This document shows, one piece after another, positions 47,090 through 58,639 of a DNA stretch of 64,000 nt (position 1 is the first letter of the stretch; the number at the start of each line of letters is the position of its first letter). The translations under genes and the position numbers were made by a program. The DNA lies in contig OW051471.1 of assembly GCA_932521025.1 (NCBI GenBank), positions 4,464,001 to 4,528,000 on the forward strand, written 5' to 3'. This DNA comes from Oscheius onirici (taxonomy: Eukaryota > Nematoda > Chromadorea > Rhabditida > Rhabditidae). A model generated the notes under the pieces. The model was not told the DNA's origin. It saw nothing but the letters and a program-made list of their open reading frames with translations, and did not search any database.

Positions 47090-48835
47090 ATGCCTTGTCA
47101 CGGTTCCTGCGGTCCTGGTTATGCTTCCCCACAAGATGCCATTCAAGGACCAAAAGAGACTGTTCTCTTCGTCACTTGTCCTCATGCCGATGGAGGCGCG
47201 GACATGGTTGCAGCTGTAGATGTGGATCCGGCCAGCGAAACATTTTGCAAGGTTTATTGAACTTAACAAGTAAACATATAAATTTGAAGGTAATTTCCCG
47301 AGTTGACTTCCCTCACAAAAACGACGAAGTCCACCATTCCGGATGGAACGCCTGTTCTTCTTGTTATGATAAGCCCTCTTCCAAAAGGTTTCCTTTTTCA
47401 TACCAGAACTCATGTAAATGTTTAGAACCCATATGATCTTCCCTTGTCTGAATTCGAGTCGTATTTACGTGGTCAACGTCGAAGACAAGAAGAACATCTT
47501 TCTCTACAAGGTTAGTTTTTGTTCAGCATATATTAAGCAAATACTTGAAGACGATCGAGCCCGAAGAACTTCTGAAGTTTAATATCACTTTTCCACACAC
47601 CAGTCACTGTCTGGCTGACGGAAATATAATGATTAGCACCTTGGGAGATGGAGAGAACAAAATGAGAGGCGACTTTCTTCTTCTCGATGGAAAGACCTTT
47701 GAGCCGACAGGAGTTTGGCCAGTCGGGAATCCTAAAATTAGTTTCAACTACGACTTTTGGTATCAACCGAGAAGAGATGTGATGATTTCGACGGAATGGG
47801 GAAGTCCTCACGTCATCAAGAACGGATTTAATCCTGCCCATGTGGCTGAAGGTACAGAGACTCTTCACACTTCTCAACATTCAGGCTTGTACGGAAGATC
47901 AGTCCATGTCTTCAAGTGGTCGACGAGAGAACGTATCCAAACGATCGAACTCGAAGGCGATACTGGTCTGATTCCACTCGAAGTGAGATTCAAACACGAA
48001 CCCGCATCGAGTGAGGCCTTCTGTGGAACTGCTCTCGGAAGTTCTATCTGGCTGTTCAAACCCGATAGTGACGTTTGTTGTTTATCAGAAATCCTCAGTA
48101 CTTGTGATTTAAGAATAGCTCCAAGTACGTGGCTAAATGTCTCGTCTCAATCCCTCCAAAACACGTGAGTCGAGGATTAGGGAAGAGAAGCAAAGAGAAG
48201 ATTTCAGGTAGAGGGATGGATACTTCCAGTGATGCCATCTCTGATCACAGACATTCTCGTCTCCATGGACGATCGATATCTCTTCATCAGGTTTGTTCGC
48301 ATACTTCCTCAAACCAAAAAAATCAGTAATTGGTTCCATGGAGACATTCGGATGTACGAAATAACTGTTCCCGAAGAGATTCGTCTTGTCGGACAGATCT
48401 TCCTAGGCGGCCTAATCCACAAAGAGACAGAAGTAAAGGTGACCCAAGACGATGAATTGACGGTCGGTTGGCATGGTGGCCTAATCCGATGATTGTAGAG
48501 ACAGCCATCGGCAAGATATGTGAAGGGAAAGCGGATTGAGGGAGGACCGCAGATGCTGCAGATGAGTTTGGATGGGAAGAGACTTTACGTGACCAACTCA
48601 TTGTATAGGGTTTGGGACAAGCAGTTCTATCCAGCTCTGGACAAGTATAGATATTTGCTAACAAATACTAAAGAACTTTAGAGGAGGAATGATTCTTCAA
48701 GTGGATGTGACAGACGAAGGAATGACTCTCAATGAGGACTTTTTGGTCGATTTTAGCCAAATCAAAGGAGGTCCGTATTTGGGACACGAGATGAGATATC
48801 CCGGAGGAGACTGTACTTCCGACATCTGGATCTGA
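47090..48835 (+). CDS. selenbp1: Methanethiol oxidase (selenium-binding protein 1 family)
   Basis: SELENBP1 oxidises methanethiol to formaldehyde, H2S and hydrogen peroxide, and is a copper-dependent beta-propeller enzyme. The product starts [17 protein letters not shown] and shows the N-terminal [16 protein letters not shown], then [19 protein letters not shown] with the family's conserved cysteines. Further landmarks are [106 protein letters not shown] and the end [10 protein letters not shown], the same C-terminus as the family. Conserved His/Cys residues appear intact. About ten short introns interrupt it; the exact edges of the internal ones are approximate. Confidence 0.95.
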
Positions 48836-50199
48836 CCTGTGTACACAAATGTTTGACTCTGTCTCATGGTTTCCAATAAATATGTATTTTTCTCAAGTGA
48901 ACTCACAGTCTCGGTGTAGGCAAATGATTTTCTCGTACGCAATCTTTTTGAGCATTCACGCGACACAGCTGCATGTAAGTAGTTGAATCAAAACAGCGAC
49001 GAAGTATGGAGAGGACGAGGAAAGTAGGGAAACATCACACATACACGAATTGTATGTTATAGAACGAGTACTCCTGATTAGTTCTGTAGCCAGTCCACAT
49101 TCGAGCTACTCTGTTTGTGTTGTCTGTATTTTAGGGTTAGTGGGAGTGTAATAAACTAACGAGTTTGTGAAAAGGTCTGGTCGGTTATTCATAAACAGTC
49201 ATCTGCACATGAGATATCAGTGGGAGAGTGAATTAGTACGATCGGCTAGACAGAGAGTGTTAGTCTTCCCCTTTTTGTCTCAGTATTCTTACAAATCGTT
49301 CTCTTTCTAAAAAACTCTAGTTTCTGGCTCTACTCTGTTTAATCGGGGGTTCTCTACCATCACTTCTTGTGGTTTCTAGGCATGTATTCAATCGGTTTTA
49401 CTGAAGGATACTTCAAGAACTTGAGCTCTTAATTTGCTTTAATCAGAACCGATTAGAATGAGGCTTTGTTTCAATCTTTTTACAGTCGAAACAGGCTATT
49501 TTCCTCGGTTTCCGTCAGTCGACTCCACTGCCAAGATATCGATTTTCGACCGGGACCCGCACGCACACGACTCTCCACTACGCCGCTTCCACCTCGACTT
49601 TTCTCCGTCTTCGTCGCTACATCTTTCAAGGTTTCAATAAGGGGAATAGTCTCCTGTAGTCTTCCGATCAAAGTCCACCAATTTTCGACATGAAAACGAT
49701 AAATACGGGTTCGTTTCAGGTAGGGACGTGTCTTGAGCCGGAGTCAACCAGTCCGGGCGATCTGCCGCTCTCTCCCCTCAACCCCGATCTCTACCCCAAA
49801 ACGGCTACATTTTCCAGTCACGCTATCTTCTTTCTCTTCTCATTCTACAACGTCTTTGGGGGAAAATCTTGCTTGTATCCCTAGACAGACAGTTTGGCCG
49901 AAGCCACGTGCCGTTCCCGGCCGATTAGTGCTCTAGTCAACACGGTCACTCCTAGAGCCACCTGTCTGACTCATTTCGACAAAGGTCGATAAATCGAAAG
50001 ATAGTCTGAACCAGATTTCTGACTGACATTTCACAAAACTTTTCTATTCGTCAGTGGCTCTCTATTTTGATTGATCGGATTCTATAAACAAACAGAGACA
50101 AGAACCTCTAATTTTTTGACTTTTTATGATCCGCCCATTGACTCACGTTCACCTCTTTCTTGCCGACTGCATTCTGTTTACCATCTAATCACATTTCAG
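48836..50199. other. Intergenic region between SELENBP1 and the BEN gene
   Basis: No gene was recognised. Frames near 49458-49936 on both strands have no motif. An acceptor-like acatttcag ends at 50199, directly against the next start codon. Confidence 0.5.
48875..48880 (+). terminator. Poly(A) signal of SELENBP1
   Basis: AATAAA lies 40 nt after the stop codon, at a fitting distance for cleavage near 48895. Confidence 0.6.
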
Positions 50200-52977
50200 A
50201 TGGCTGAAGAGGAGGAGATAATCACAGAGGACTCGTACGATGGCGAGACAAACGAAGAAACTGTCGACTATGTCGAAGGGGGAGAAGATGGTAGGGAACC
50301 TGATCTTCTTTGATGAGGAAATCTTTCAGAAGAAGATGATGGAGAAGAGAGCGGAGAACAGGACGAAGAGGATAAATTCTCGGGACTCAATGGTGTGGAA
50401 AGCAGCGGGGAAATGGAAGAGGACGAAGATGTTAGGGATGAGGAGGACGGAGAAAGGAATGAAGATGAGGAAGATGTTGAACAGAATGAGGTGAAAGATG
50501 AGAGTGGCGAGGAAGAAAGTGACGAGGATGAGCAAGAAGACGAAGAGGAGCCGGTCGCCTCCACTTCCGGTCAACAGAAACACGATGAAACTATAAAAGA
50601 TGAAGTGGTGGAAGACGAAGGAGAGAGCATAGATGATGAGGATGGAGATGAAGAAGAAGAACAAGAGCAGAAAGAGGAAGAAGTGACGGATGAACAGACT
50701 ATTAAAGAGGAAGGGAGAACTGCGGAAGTGATAAATCGGAGACAACCTCTTCGATCCACTCCTCGTCTTTGTAAGTTTAGTCACTCTGAAACTGAAGGAA
50801 CATCTTTAGGGAAACCAGAGCAAGAGCCCGGTGTCGCTCTTCAGGATGTCCTGGAAAACATGATGGATGAGTTTGCTCTGGATGTCGTTCGGATCAACAG
50901 ACGCTATACTGTAAGACAATGGTATCCTAATATCGAGAAAATATTAGGAAATTCGAAAGTTTCTGATCAACTATTTCGGGACAGAAGAGGACGGCTCAAT
51001 CAGTAACACGTTCGACAATCATGCTCACATTATACAGAATGACATTCCGGAAACTTTCTTCCGAAAAAGACGAGCTCCGAGCGAGGAGAGAAGCTCTCTG
51101 GACGTGGCTATTCGACAGATCAAGACCAGGTAGACTTGTTCTCTTGATCTTAATCGACAGAAGTAGAAATTCATCTCGGGAAGAGAGTACTCTGAGTGAT
51201 GTTTCCGAGATGCCACAAAGAGATCGACGAGTCGAACAAACCGAGAGGGAGAAGAGGTGCGCTCCGGAAAAAGTCGGAAAAGTGAAAAGTATTTACTTCT
51301 TTCATTGAAAACTGATCTTTTTTCAGCATTGAACTATCCCCAGTTTATCCAGAAGGCCGAAGAGGAACGGATCTTCAAAACATGCGGAAACATTGCCTCA
51401 ACCTATGCTCAACGACTAGCCAAGATCCTTTTCGCAAAGTCCATTCATCTTTACTTCAAGGTTCGCCCATTCTTTTTTGTATTCAAAAAGAAGAGTTTTA
51501 CAGGACCAAGACCGACCAAAGAGAGAATGGCTACACGAAGCTGTGGACTACCGGTTCCCAACTCCGGATAAGTATAACCACGCGACAAAATGGAAGAACT
51601 GCTCGAATGCGATCAACAAGAATATGAGAGACTTCCAGAAAAACAAGAAGGAGAAGGTCATCAAAGAGCGTAGGGTAGACTTTGTTCATTCATTCTTTTT
51701 TTTAGTGAGATACGTTTACTTGACGAAAGAACAGGAAGTGGATTGCTATGAGAGAGCTGGAGGAGATGCTGTCAAGTACGGCGAGTACGTCAGTCTGATT
51801 CTGTTTGAGGGCAGTTGGGACAAGTTCTTCAAGGAGCAAGATCAGAAAAAAAAGGACTGGATGAGAGAGTGTGTCGAAAAGAGATATCCGATCAACGACA
51901 AGGACAAGAGAGACCATCGGTGGAAGATTGTCGCGGTATTGTTCAGAGTAAATAACTGAAAAAGTATGACTTCAGGCTGGTTGCAATAGGAACAGAACTA
52001 AAGTAGTTGGAGCTGATGGAAAGGAGAACCCTTTCCCTTATTTTGCTCGGGAGCTGGAGGAAAAATGTTACAAGGAGAGCAACGGGACTCCAGCAGTATA
52101 CGCCGAGCTAATGGCCAAACATCTTTTCCCTCAGACTCAACATCTCATGTTCAAGGTTCCTCCTTTCGTCTACCATTAATCTGAAGAAATTCTAGGAACA
52201 AGAGCTCGGAAAGCGGAATTGGCTTCATCATCACGTTGACCAACGATTTCCGACGCCTCACAAACTCGAACAGGCTGCCAAATGGAAGTCCATCACTCAG
52301 GCTATAAACAAGAACAAGACTGAGGGTACGACTATTTTCTTTGTTTCTTATGGTTCCATTCAGTTCCCTCATCCTCCAGTGCACCAGCTACTCCGGCAGA
52401 GAAACATGTACAGAAGGGCGAGAGGAGAGAGTTGGGAAAGACGAGGCGGAGCGAGGTGATTGCCAGAGACTCTGAAGAAGATTACGGAGAGCCGGAGAAC
52501 AAAAGACCAAGGAGAGCGATCAAGGAGAGTATGAAGATGCAAGAGGCACAGGCTGACTCTCCTCCGAATCCGAAAAAACCGACAAAGAACGGACTGAAGA
52601 CTGTCAAGCGTGAGTGTCTCTCTTGTTCATGGAAGAAGTTTGATTTAGTGGAAGCCTACAGTCGATATCCTTATGTTTCTCAAGAGAAAGAGTTCGAGAT
52701 TTACGAGAACTGTAACAACAATGCCCAGACGTTTGCAAAGAATATGGGAAAGGAACTTTTCGCCTCGACGATCGGTCTCTACTATAAGGAACAGCAGCCA
52801 GAGAGGCGGGCTTGGATGAGGGAGATCGTCGACTTTCGTTTTCCTTCTGCCAACGCGGCCGAGCTGAAACAGAAGTGGAAAGTAGCAATTTCTTCAGTTT
52901 CCAAAACAAAAGTCTGTTTTCAGAACTGCTGTGCCAGTATCAATCAGAACCGTTTTCTATTGGCTCCTCAACGGTGA
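50200..52977 (+). CDS. Acidic protein with four tandem BEN-like domains
   Basis: BEN domains bind DNA or bridge chromatin and often repress transcription. The protein starts MAEEEEIITEDSYDGETNEE right behind an acceptor. A very acidic region of about 180 residues follows, then a segment with RRYTEIRKFLINYFGTEEDG. Four repeats of about 70 residues share the pattern 'ARxLAKxLF...hLYFK-D/EQ-K/R-R-xW-xx-hV-xx-RFP-x...KWK-xxxxxINKN'. They read AKILFAKSIHLYFKDQDRPK at about 51410-51500, ILFEGSWDKFFKEQDQKKKD near 51800-51850, AKHLFPQTQHLMFKEQELGK near 52110-52210, and GKELFASTIGLYYKEQQPER near 52750-52810. Their C-terminal halves end in SNAINKN, NRNRTK, TQAINKN and CASINQN. Lys-rich linkers separate repeats 3 and 4. 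The BEN assignment rests on pattern and length, not on a search. Confidence 0.7.
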
Positions 52978-53152
52978 TGTCTTTCAGAAATGCTCATTTA
53001 ACTTTACATTTCCGTTTATGTCATTTTTCTGTCGATAAATTTAAAACTGTTTCTGCTGGTTGCATTAAAAACAAAAGATGCTTATTGTTAGACCTGAATA
53101 ACAATTCCAACCAAAAAAACTGATTTAACTTTATTTCGACATTCTGTCTTGT

Positions 53153-54390
53153 CTATAGATGGACTATCGGAATTAGAAAAACGAGTGTCCATAAGAATGG
53201 ACGAGAGGAAAGCTTCTCGGTCAGAGCTGGACCACTCCATTCCACCCCGGCAAATCCGTATTTCGTACAGCCGTGATTCTAGAACATTCTTCTTTCCTTT
53301 CTTTTCTAAAAGCTTACTCCTTTGACATATCCGAGCTGACAGAGACATTTGTAGCCTTTGCCTTCCATGACATTCAGACATTCCTCGTTCGGCCCACAGA
53401 GTTCTTCTTTGGCACAAACGTTCTCGTGGACACATTGGGCGACGTCGGGACGGAAGAAGAGTCCATTTCCACAAGGACAGCTGATGTTCCATTTGTTCTG
53501 TCTCATCGACTGCAGGTCGTCGTTCAGTTTGGACTGTAGATAACAGCGATGAGCATTGAGACAGACGTTGTTTTGACATTCGGACTTGGTGAATTGAAGA
53601 CTGCCGGCATCGACGTCGAGACAGCAGGGATCCGGACAGAAGCTCCGTCTGGCACAGACGAACGGCTCTCCAGACAGATCGTCGAGATAGTCCGGATGGC
53701 TGTGGTACAACTTTGCTGGCCAGTCGATTCCATTGGAGAGAGTATAGTCACAGAAAGGAATCTGCTCAAAGACTTGGATCTCTCGCAGAGTTAGCCAGCA
53801 GAGCAATTGACTGGAAGAGACTTCTAGGGAGACGGCATTGTCGTTAACCATCTGTTCCATTCGTTCTTTGCTCAATTCTGTCTCGTCGTGAGATCCGTCT
53901 TCTGCTGTCAACCATGGATGGGCGTTTCTCAAGTACGACGAAATGTAGTTTAGACACGTCTCCAGTCCAAGCGAGCAGTTGACGGCCAGATCCTGGTGCA
54001 AGACCACCTGTGCAGGCCATACGTGCTGGTATCTAAAAGACGTCTTTCCTTTAAATGCTCTAAAACTAACCCCATCGTCGTTTCCATCGGCAAAAGTTCC
54101 TTGAAAACGCGGAAATAGACGGCCAAAGTGCCTATTTTGTGTCGGATTTCATCGAATCGTCCCTGACTGTGGAAACGGGCTAAATCTCTGCAATTTTCCC
54201 AATTTTTTGTTTTGAATTGTTTTTTTTATTTTGAAGATAATGTTGTGTATTACTCGGATGCGTATCTCTTGAGCAGAGCCTCATTGAAGAGAACCGATTT
54301 GTCCTCGACGTCGTCGTCCTCAATCGCGACTAATCCAGACGATGTAACTAGAAGGAGCAAAAGCGGACGGAAACATCTGGAGGCTGACAT
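53153..54390 (-). CDS. Secreted cysteine-rich/EGF-like protein with hydrophobic C-terminus
   Basis: The product is not recognised. It begins MSASRCFRPLLLLLVTSSGL, a signal peptide, then about 100 residues of helical sequence (DLARFHSQGRFDEIRHKIGT). A domain with HPDYLDDLSGEPFVCARRSF, CPDPCC and CQNNVCLNAHRCYL follows, then an EGF-like module (CGPNEECLNVMEGKGYKCLC, QLGYVKG, NHGC). After a last intron it ends with SSRPFLWTLVFLIPIVHL and TAG at 53153-53155. A short hydrophobic tail right after small residues fits a GPI-anchor signal. The C-rich patterns recall DIPK/FAM69-type extracellular proteins, but that resemblance is too weak to name it. The gene is convergent with the BEN gene. Confidence 0.65.
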
Positions 54391-54513
54391 GCTGATTGGC
54401 AAAATTCTCTAATTGTTAAAATATAAATTATTTGTTTATCTGAAATTTTGTTAACAACAATAAATGCCCATAAGCTTTAAAAAAACTAGTTTGCTACAAG
54501 AAACTCGCTGCAG

Positions 54514-55020
54514 ATGTCCGCGAGCAAGCTGTCGATCATCCCTCGCCATGGTGGACACTCCATGATTCTGGTAGCCCGATGTTTCGGATGCAAAGGTGTG
54601 TTGACTTCCAAGGATGCAGCTGCTGGAGATCTGGTCAAGACGGACAAAGCGCTCTTCCACAGGAATCACTTCTGCTGTACTGGCTGCTCCAAACCGCTCT
54701 CTGGTCTGGGATACACGGAAGATATGGGCCTAATCGTCTGTCGAGAATGCTTTCGCCAGAAGAACAATCCAATCTGCGCGGAAGGACAGTGTGGCCAGTA
54801 CATCGAGGACGAGGCTGTCGAACTGTTCGGAAAGATCTACCACAAGGTGAGTCGTCTTCTTAACCATAAAAGTCAGTCAGATCAGGACTGTGTGAAATGC
54901 TGTGCATGTCAGAACCCCTTGGCTGGGGGCAAATACATCGAGCTCAAGGAGGACAGCGGCAATAAACGAGCAATTGATGAAGATTGCTACTACATGGCCA
55001 AATACAAGATTGTCCAATAA
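54514..55020 (+). CDS. Two-LIM-domain protein
   Basis: LIM domains are double zinc fingers used for protein-protein contacts. The product starts MSASKLSIIPRHGGHSMILV. LIM1 is built of CFGCKGVLTSKD, LFHRNHFCCTGCSKPLSG and IVCRECF; LIM2 of CAEGQCGQYIEDEAVEL, IYHKDCVKCCACQNPLAG and DEDCYYMAKY. The LIM2 spacing is correct only if a 39-nt intron (54847-54885) is removed, because the histidine-cysteine pair must be H-K-D-C. This intron is divisible by three and has no in-frame stop, so the unspliced reading frame looks open. The stop codon sits inside an AATAAA (55017-55022). Its small size and tight packing resemble LIM-only muscle or adaptor proteins. The family member was not identified. Confidence 0.85.
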   Translation: MSASKLSIIPRHGGHSMILVARCFGCKGVLTSKDAAAGDLVKTDKALFHRNHFCCTGCSKPLSGLGYTEDMGLIVCRECFRQKNNPICAEGQCGQYIEDEAVELFGKIYHKVSRLLNHKSQSDQDCVKCCACQNPLAGGKYIELKEDSGNKRAIDEDCYYMAKYKIVQ

Positions 55021-55022
55021 AA
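55017..55022 (+). terminator. Poly(A) signal overlapping the LIM stop codon
   Basis: AATAAA spans the TAA stop at 55018-55020. The convergent PHD gene ends about 160 bp further on. Confidence 0.6.
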
Positions 55023-55183
55023 GAGGATCAAAACATCGTAACAAGTAAATATCTTGTAAAATGTGTAAAATTTCAAGAATAGCGGGGACTAGGAAGTTTT
55101 ATGAGCTTCCCAAACAAAACAGCATAAATAGAGGCAAATATAACATAATCAGGCCGAATATTAGGAGCGCGGCTCCGAGAAGA

Positions 55184-58042
55184 TCACTTACGAACAGATT
55201 TATCACTGATAGCTGACATTCCGCGTTTGACTCCAGGAGCACGTGAAAACATGATTTTCAGTTTCACTTCCTTGCGATCCTGAAAAGAAAACGTGAATAC
55301 GGTGTATGCTAAATTAATACATCTTTCTTTAAATTGTCAGTAGCACTTCTGAGCTTTGGTGTTGTGTCCGGAAGTCGTGGAGCATATTTTGTGCCATTAT
55401 TTGCTTTCTTGATCTTTTCTGGGGTGCACTAAAGTTCATATTCATCAAGCGAACAAATAAAAGGACTTACAGACAGAGATTCTCCGGCAGACGGATGCAT
55501 AGAGGTAGCTCTTCGCTTCGAAGCCTTGAAACTCTCCTCCTTTACAGCAGGAACCTTGAAAGGCGGATGCTCGATCGGTGGTGCATCTCTTCTAGTCTTT
55601 TTGATGGGAACAGCACAATTTGATACTTGAACGGAATTGGCACGACCTTTCTGGAAGACGTCTTTCTTGGCTAAAACGGCTCTAGGCATGGAAGATGGCT
55701 CCTTTTCAGCCCGAGATTTTATGTGGATAACAGAGCTGGCTCTTTTCGCCGAGACCTTCGTGGAAGACTTTCCAGAGTGTGCCTAAATAGTGAATAATTG
55801 CAAATACAGTCCGGGCAATAAGTTTTGACCCTCTCGGCCATAAAATTTTTGCTATATGAGATATTGCAAATCGGCAACATGTCCCCTTTTTCTCTACATT
55901 TGGGCTATTTCGTTTCATAAAAATTCAGACTCGTAGGTGGTATCTACGAGTTTTGAACCAAGAAGAAACCATTTTGAACCGAGTTTTGATCCAATTGGTT
56001 TAGATATCTTCTGAATAACTCATGATGAAGTGAGAGTGACAAACTCGATACGTGTGAGTCTCTAGGTGGGTATTCCATTTGGTTTATGATGTTTGTTTGA
56101 AGGGGTAAAGCACAGAAGCAGATCACAGAGCACAATATTAATCACCATTTCTACCAAAATGTGTCACTGAAGATACCTAAACCAATTGGACATCACTTTA
56201 TGATTTTGAAAATTTTTAATGATCTTTCTTAATGAAAATTATTTTCTCTCCAAAAATAATCTAGAAGCCGGAAAATACCTTTCGATCTTGTTTACATCCA
56301 AAAAGTGATGAAAAACACAAGAAGAATCAAAAGGTGAAAAACAAAAACGAAAAAAAAGAATATAGAATTGAACCCATGACCAAATAATCATGAGACTAGA
56401 CCACACACCATTGGGCCACGCTGCCATGTTTTTAGATTCTGATCCCGCGCAATGTGTTTCACAGTACGGGGTTAAATCGTCCATATCTCGGTCTAGGAGG
56501 GTATTCTGCAAATTTGGAAATATACCCCGGAATCTATTTGCCATGGGCTATCGAATGACACTATACTCGACCTCAAACTCCGAGTTGACCTGACAGGCTT
56601 CCCTTGTTAGATCAGATAAAGGGCTTTCCAACCCATTTTGAAAAATTGAAAAAGATTGAGAAATCAGATATGATGGTTTGAAGGTGGGTCAAAATCGGAG
56701 TTGGCGAAACACATTTCTCAAGAATGGCTAAACGGTTTGGTCTGAAACTCTGGGCGGTAGTTGGCATCACCGATGGTCATCCGGCGCCAATGGAATTAGC
56801 TTGGTTCCTTTACACAGGAAGGCTGGGATATAGGTAGGGATGCGCGAGGGACCTTGGTTCAAAACTTGTAGATACCACCTACGAGACTGGATTTTTGAAA
56901 CGAAATAGCCCAAATGTAATGAAAAAAGGAATCATGTTGCCGATTTGCAATATCTCATATAGCAAAAATTTTACAGCCGAGAGGGTCAAAACTTATTGCC
57001 CGGACTGTACCAACAGCTAGGCAACACTTACAGGAATGGATGCAGTTGAAGAATTGGTCGATTTACGATTGTTTGGGGGTTTTGGAACCTTGAATACTTC
57101 CTTCGTGGAATTTGTAGCTTTTGATTTTCGAATGACTGGTTTGTCTTCTTTCTTGTTCATTTTTTCGACCTCCACCTGGAAAATGCAAATGTAGCAAGCA
57201 ATCACCAGCTACTTACCATTTTTCTTGTGATCTTGGTAGCAGCCGGTCTTTTTCTTTTCGGCTTATCATTTTCCACCTCACAGATATGGCAGTAATATTT
57301 GTCGTCTTTTTCTTTCTCGGCGTCGTAATTACCGCAGAAAATATGCTCCCAGAATCTTAAACAGATGTTAACATTTAGACGGAAAGGAAATCTTACTTGC
57401 AACCATCGCATTGAACCCATCCCAAATTCTCGTGATCAAGCGTCGTTCCACAGATACAACGAACCGTATTGTTTTCTGAAAAGTCTGTGTTACTGAAAAA
57501 GGAAAAAATGGATACCGGTAGCGGTATTGCCGTCGATACTTTCGCCGTTATTCTCGTCAGATTCGACCTCGTCCTTCTTAATAATCTTTTCTTCGTCCTT
57601 ATCATTCTTTTCGACAGCACCCTCAGTTTCCTCTTCGACAATATCCTCCAAGGGTTCTTTCTTGACAATAACCTCCTCCAACGGTTCTTCCGTGACAATA
57701 ACCTGTAGCTCCTTCTTGTCGATATTCTTCGAAGGTTTCACTTCTTCCTTTTCGCTCTTATTGACAACGTCAACGACAAGACGAGGATATTGAATAGACG
57801 TCTAGACTGCTATGATCTGTTAGCTTGAAAAAATACCTGATTTAACATAGGTCGAAGACGACCTGTCTTCACTGCCCACTCGAGATCTTCTTGCACGAAG
57901 AGACAGAGTCTTTGCACACCAGGTGCTGGGTCCGGAAGCACGGGAAATCTCAAGTTTCCTAGAAAATGATCACTAGATTTTGAAAAGGGAGCTTACTGAA
58001 GAACTGCTCATTGAACTTTGGATCAGTCAGTCGTAACGGCAT
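55184..58042 (-). CDS. PHD-finger chromatin protein with a transposon in one intron
   Basis: PHD fingers read histone H3 tail modifications. The product starts MPLRLTDPKFNEQFF and has FPVLPDPAPGVQRLCLFVQE, an acidic stretch (EEVIVKKEPLEDIVEEETEG), then a PHD finger: VRCICGTTLDHENLGWVQCD, GCKFWEHIFCGNYDAEKEK, YYCHICEVENDKPKRKRP. The remainder is basic (VFKVPKPPNNRKSTNSS, KKTRRDAPPIEHPPFKVP) and ends GMSAISDKSVRK before a stop at 55184-55186. That end overlaps a gtaagtg donor-like sequence, so another 3' exon is possible. The intron at about 55784-57030 contains a 1,201-bp foldback element. Other introns are about 40 nt. The acetyl or methyl specificity cannot be told. Confidence 0.7.
55807..57007. 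mobile_element. 1,201-bp TA-flanked foldback element with about 150-bp inverted ends
   Basis: The left end CAGTCCGGGCAATAAGTTTT is mirrored by the right end AAAACTTATTGCCCGGACTG. The arms stay matched for about 150 bp with a few mismatches and small indels. Both sides are flanked by TA (55805-55806 and 57008-57009), as for Tc1/mariner-type insertion. The interior (for example ccaattggtttagatatctt and its counterpart near 56171-56190) also holds a second inverted repeat. No transposase could be recognised, so it is probably non-autonomous. It lies in an intron of the PHD gene, which still splices around it. Confidence 0.85.
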
Positions 58043-58403
58043 TACCTGAAAAAAAATGTAACGGGGACTAACAATAAGCTAAGTAAACAACGGCTAAAAT
58101 TCGACTTCCTCGTGTCCAAACTGATTTGTGAGGCACGGATACTAAACTATGAGGTTTTGTCACTCATATGATTTTCCTGCGATGTATTTTGTTCTACATT
58201 CTTTTCTACACATCGAAAAATGAATAAAAAAAAGTTAAAAAAAAGTAACCAGCACAACGAAAACGAGTGAATGTTTGTTTCCCAAATATCGGTCGTTGGT
58301 ATACTGTATTTCGTGTCAGGAGCCACTGTCACACTGACGGAAATTTGAAATTTGAACGGAAATTTTAATTTCCTTCCGAATTTCTGATTGAGCCCAACAC
58401 ATT

Positions 58404-58415
58404 CCCCCCCCCCCC
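58404..58415. repeat. Run of 12 cytosines
   Basis: This run is on the opposite strand to a G-tract, just before the MITE at 58459. It is likely a variable-length tract. Confidence 0.7.
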
Positions 58416-58458
58416 TTTTTTTCAGTTTCTTCTCTGTTCGTGCTTACTTCTAGAGAAG

Positions 58459-58631
58459 CAAGCATGTGCGCTGGACCTGACCGGTCCGGTCCGTTTTTCA
58501 AATTGGACCGCGCCGGTCTGGTCCAATTTTTGAATGACGGCGGGCGGACCGGACCGGACCGGTCCGCCCGCCGCCATTTAAAAATTGGACCGGACCGGAT
58601 CGGCTGAGGCCGGTCCGAGCGCACATGCTTG
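58459..58631. mobile_element. 173-bp hAT-like MITE with 8-bp target duplication
   Basis: The ends CAAGCATGTGCGCT and AGCGCACATGCTTG form a 14-bp perfect terminal inverted repeat. The flanks carry identical TAGAGAAG at 58451-58458 and 58632-58639, the 8-bp duplication typical of hAT elements. The interior is built from repeated (G)GACCGG/CCGGTCC units that also pair, so the whole element can fold as one hairpin. It encodes no protein. Confidence 0.9.
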
Positions 58632-58639
58632 TAGAGAAG

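Noticed and set aside
49458..49936. Short plus-strand frames rich in Ser/Pro
   Set aside because: No start context, splice signals or motif; overlapping frames on both strands suggest non-coding DNA.
50268..50784. Ser/Leu-rich open frames on the minus strand
   Set aside because: They mirror the Glu/Asp-rich first exons of the BEN gene; repeat GAR codons on one strand give long antisense frames.
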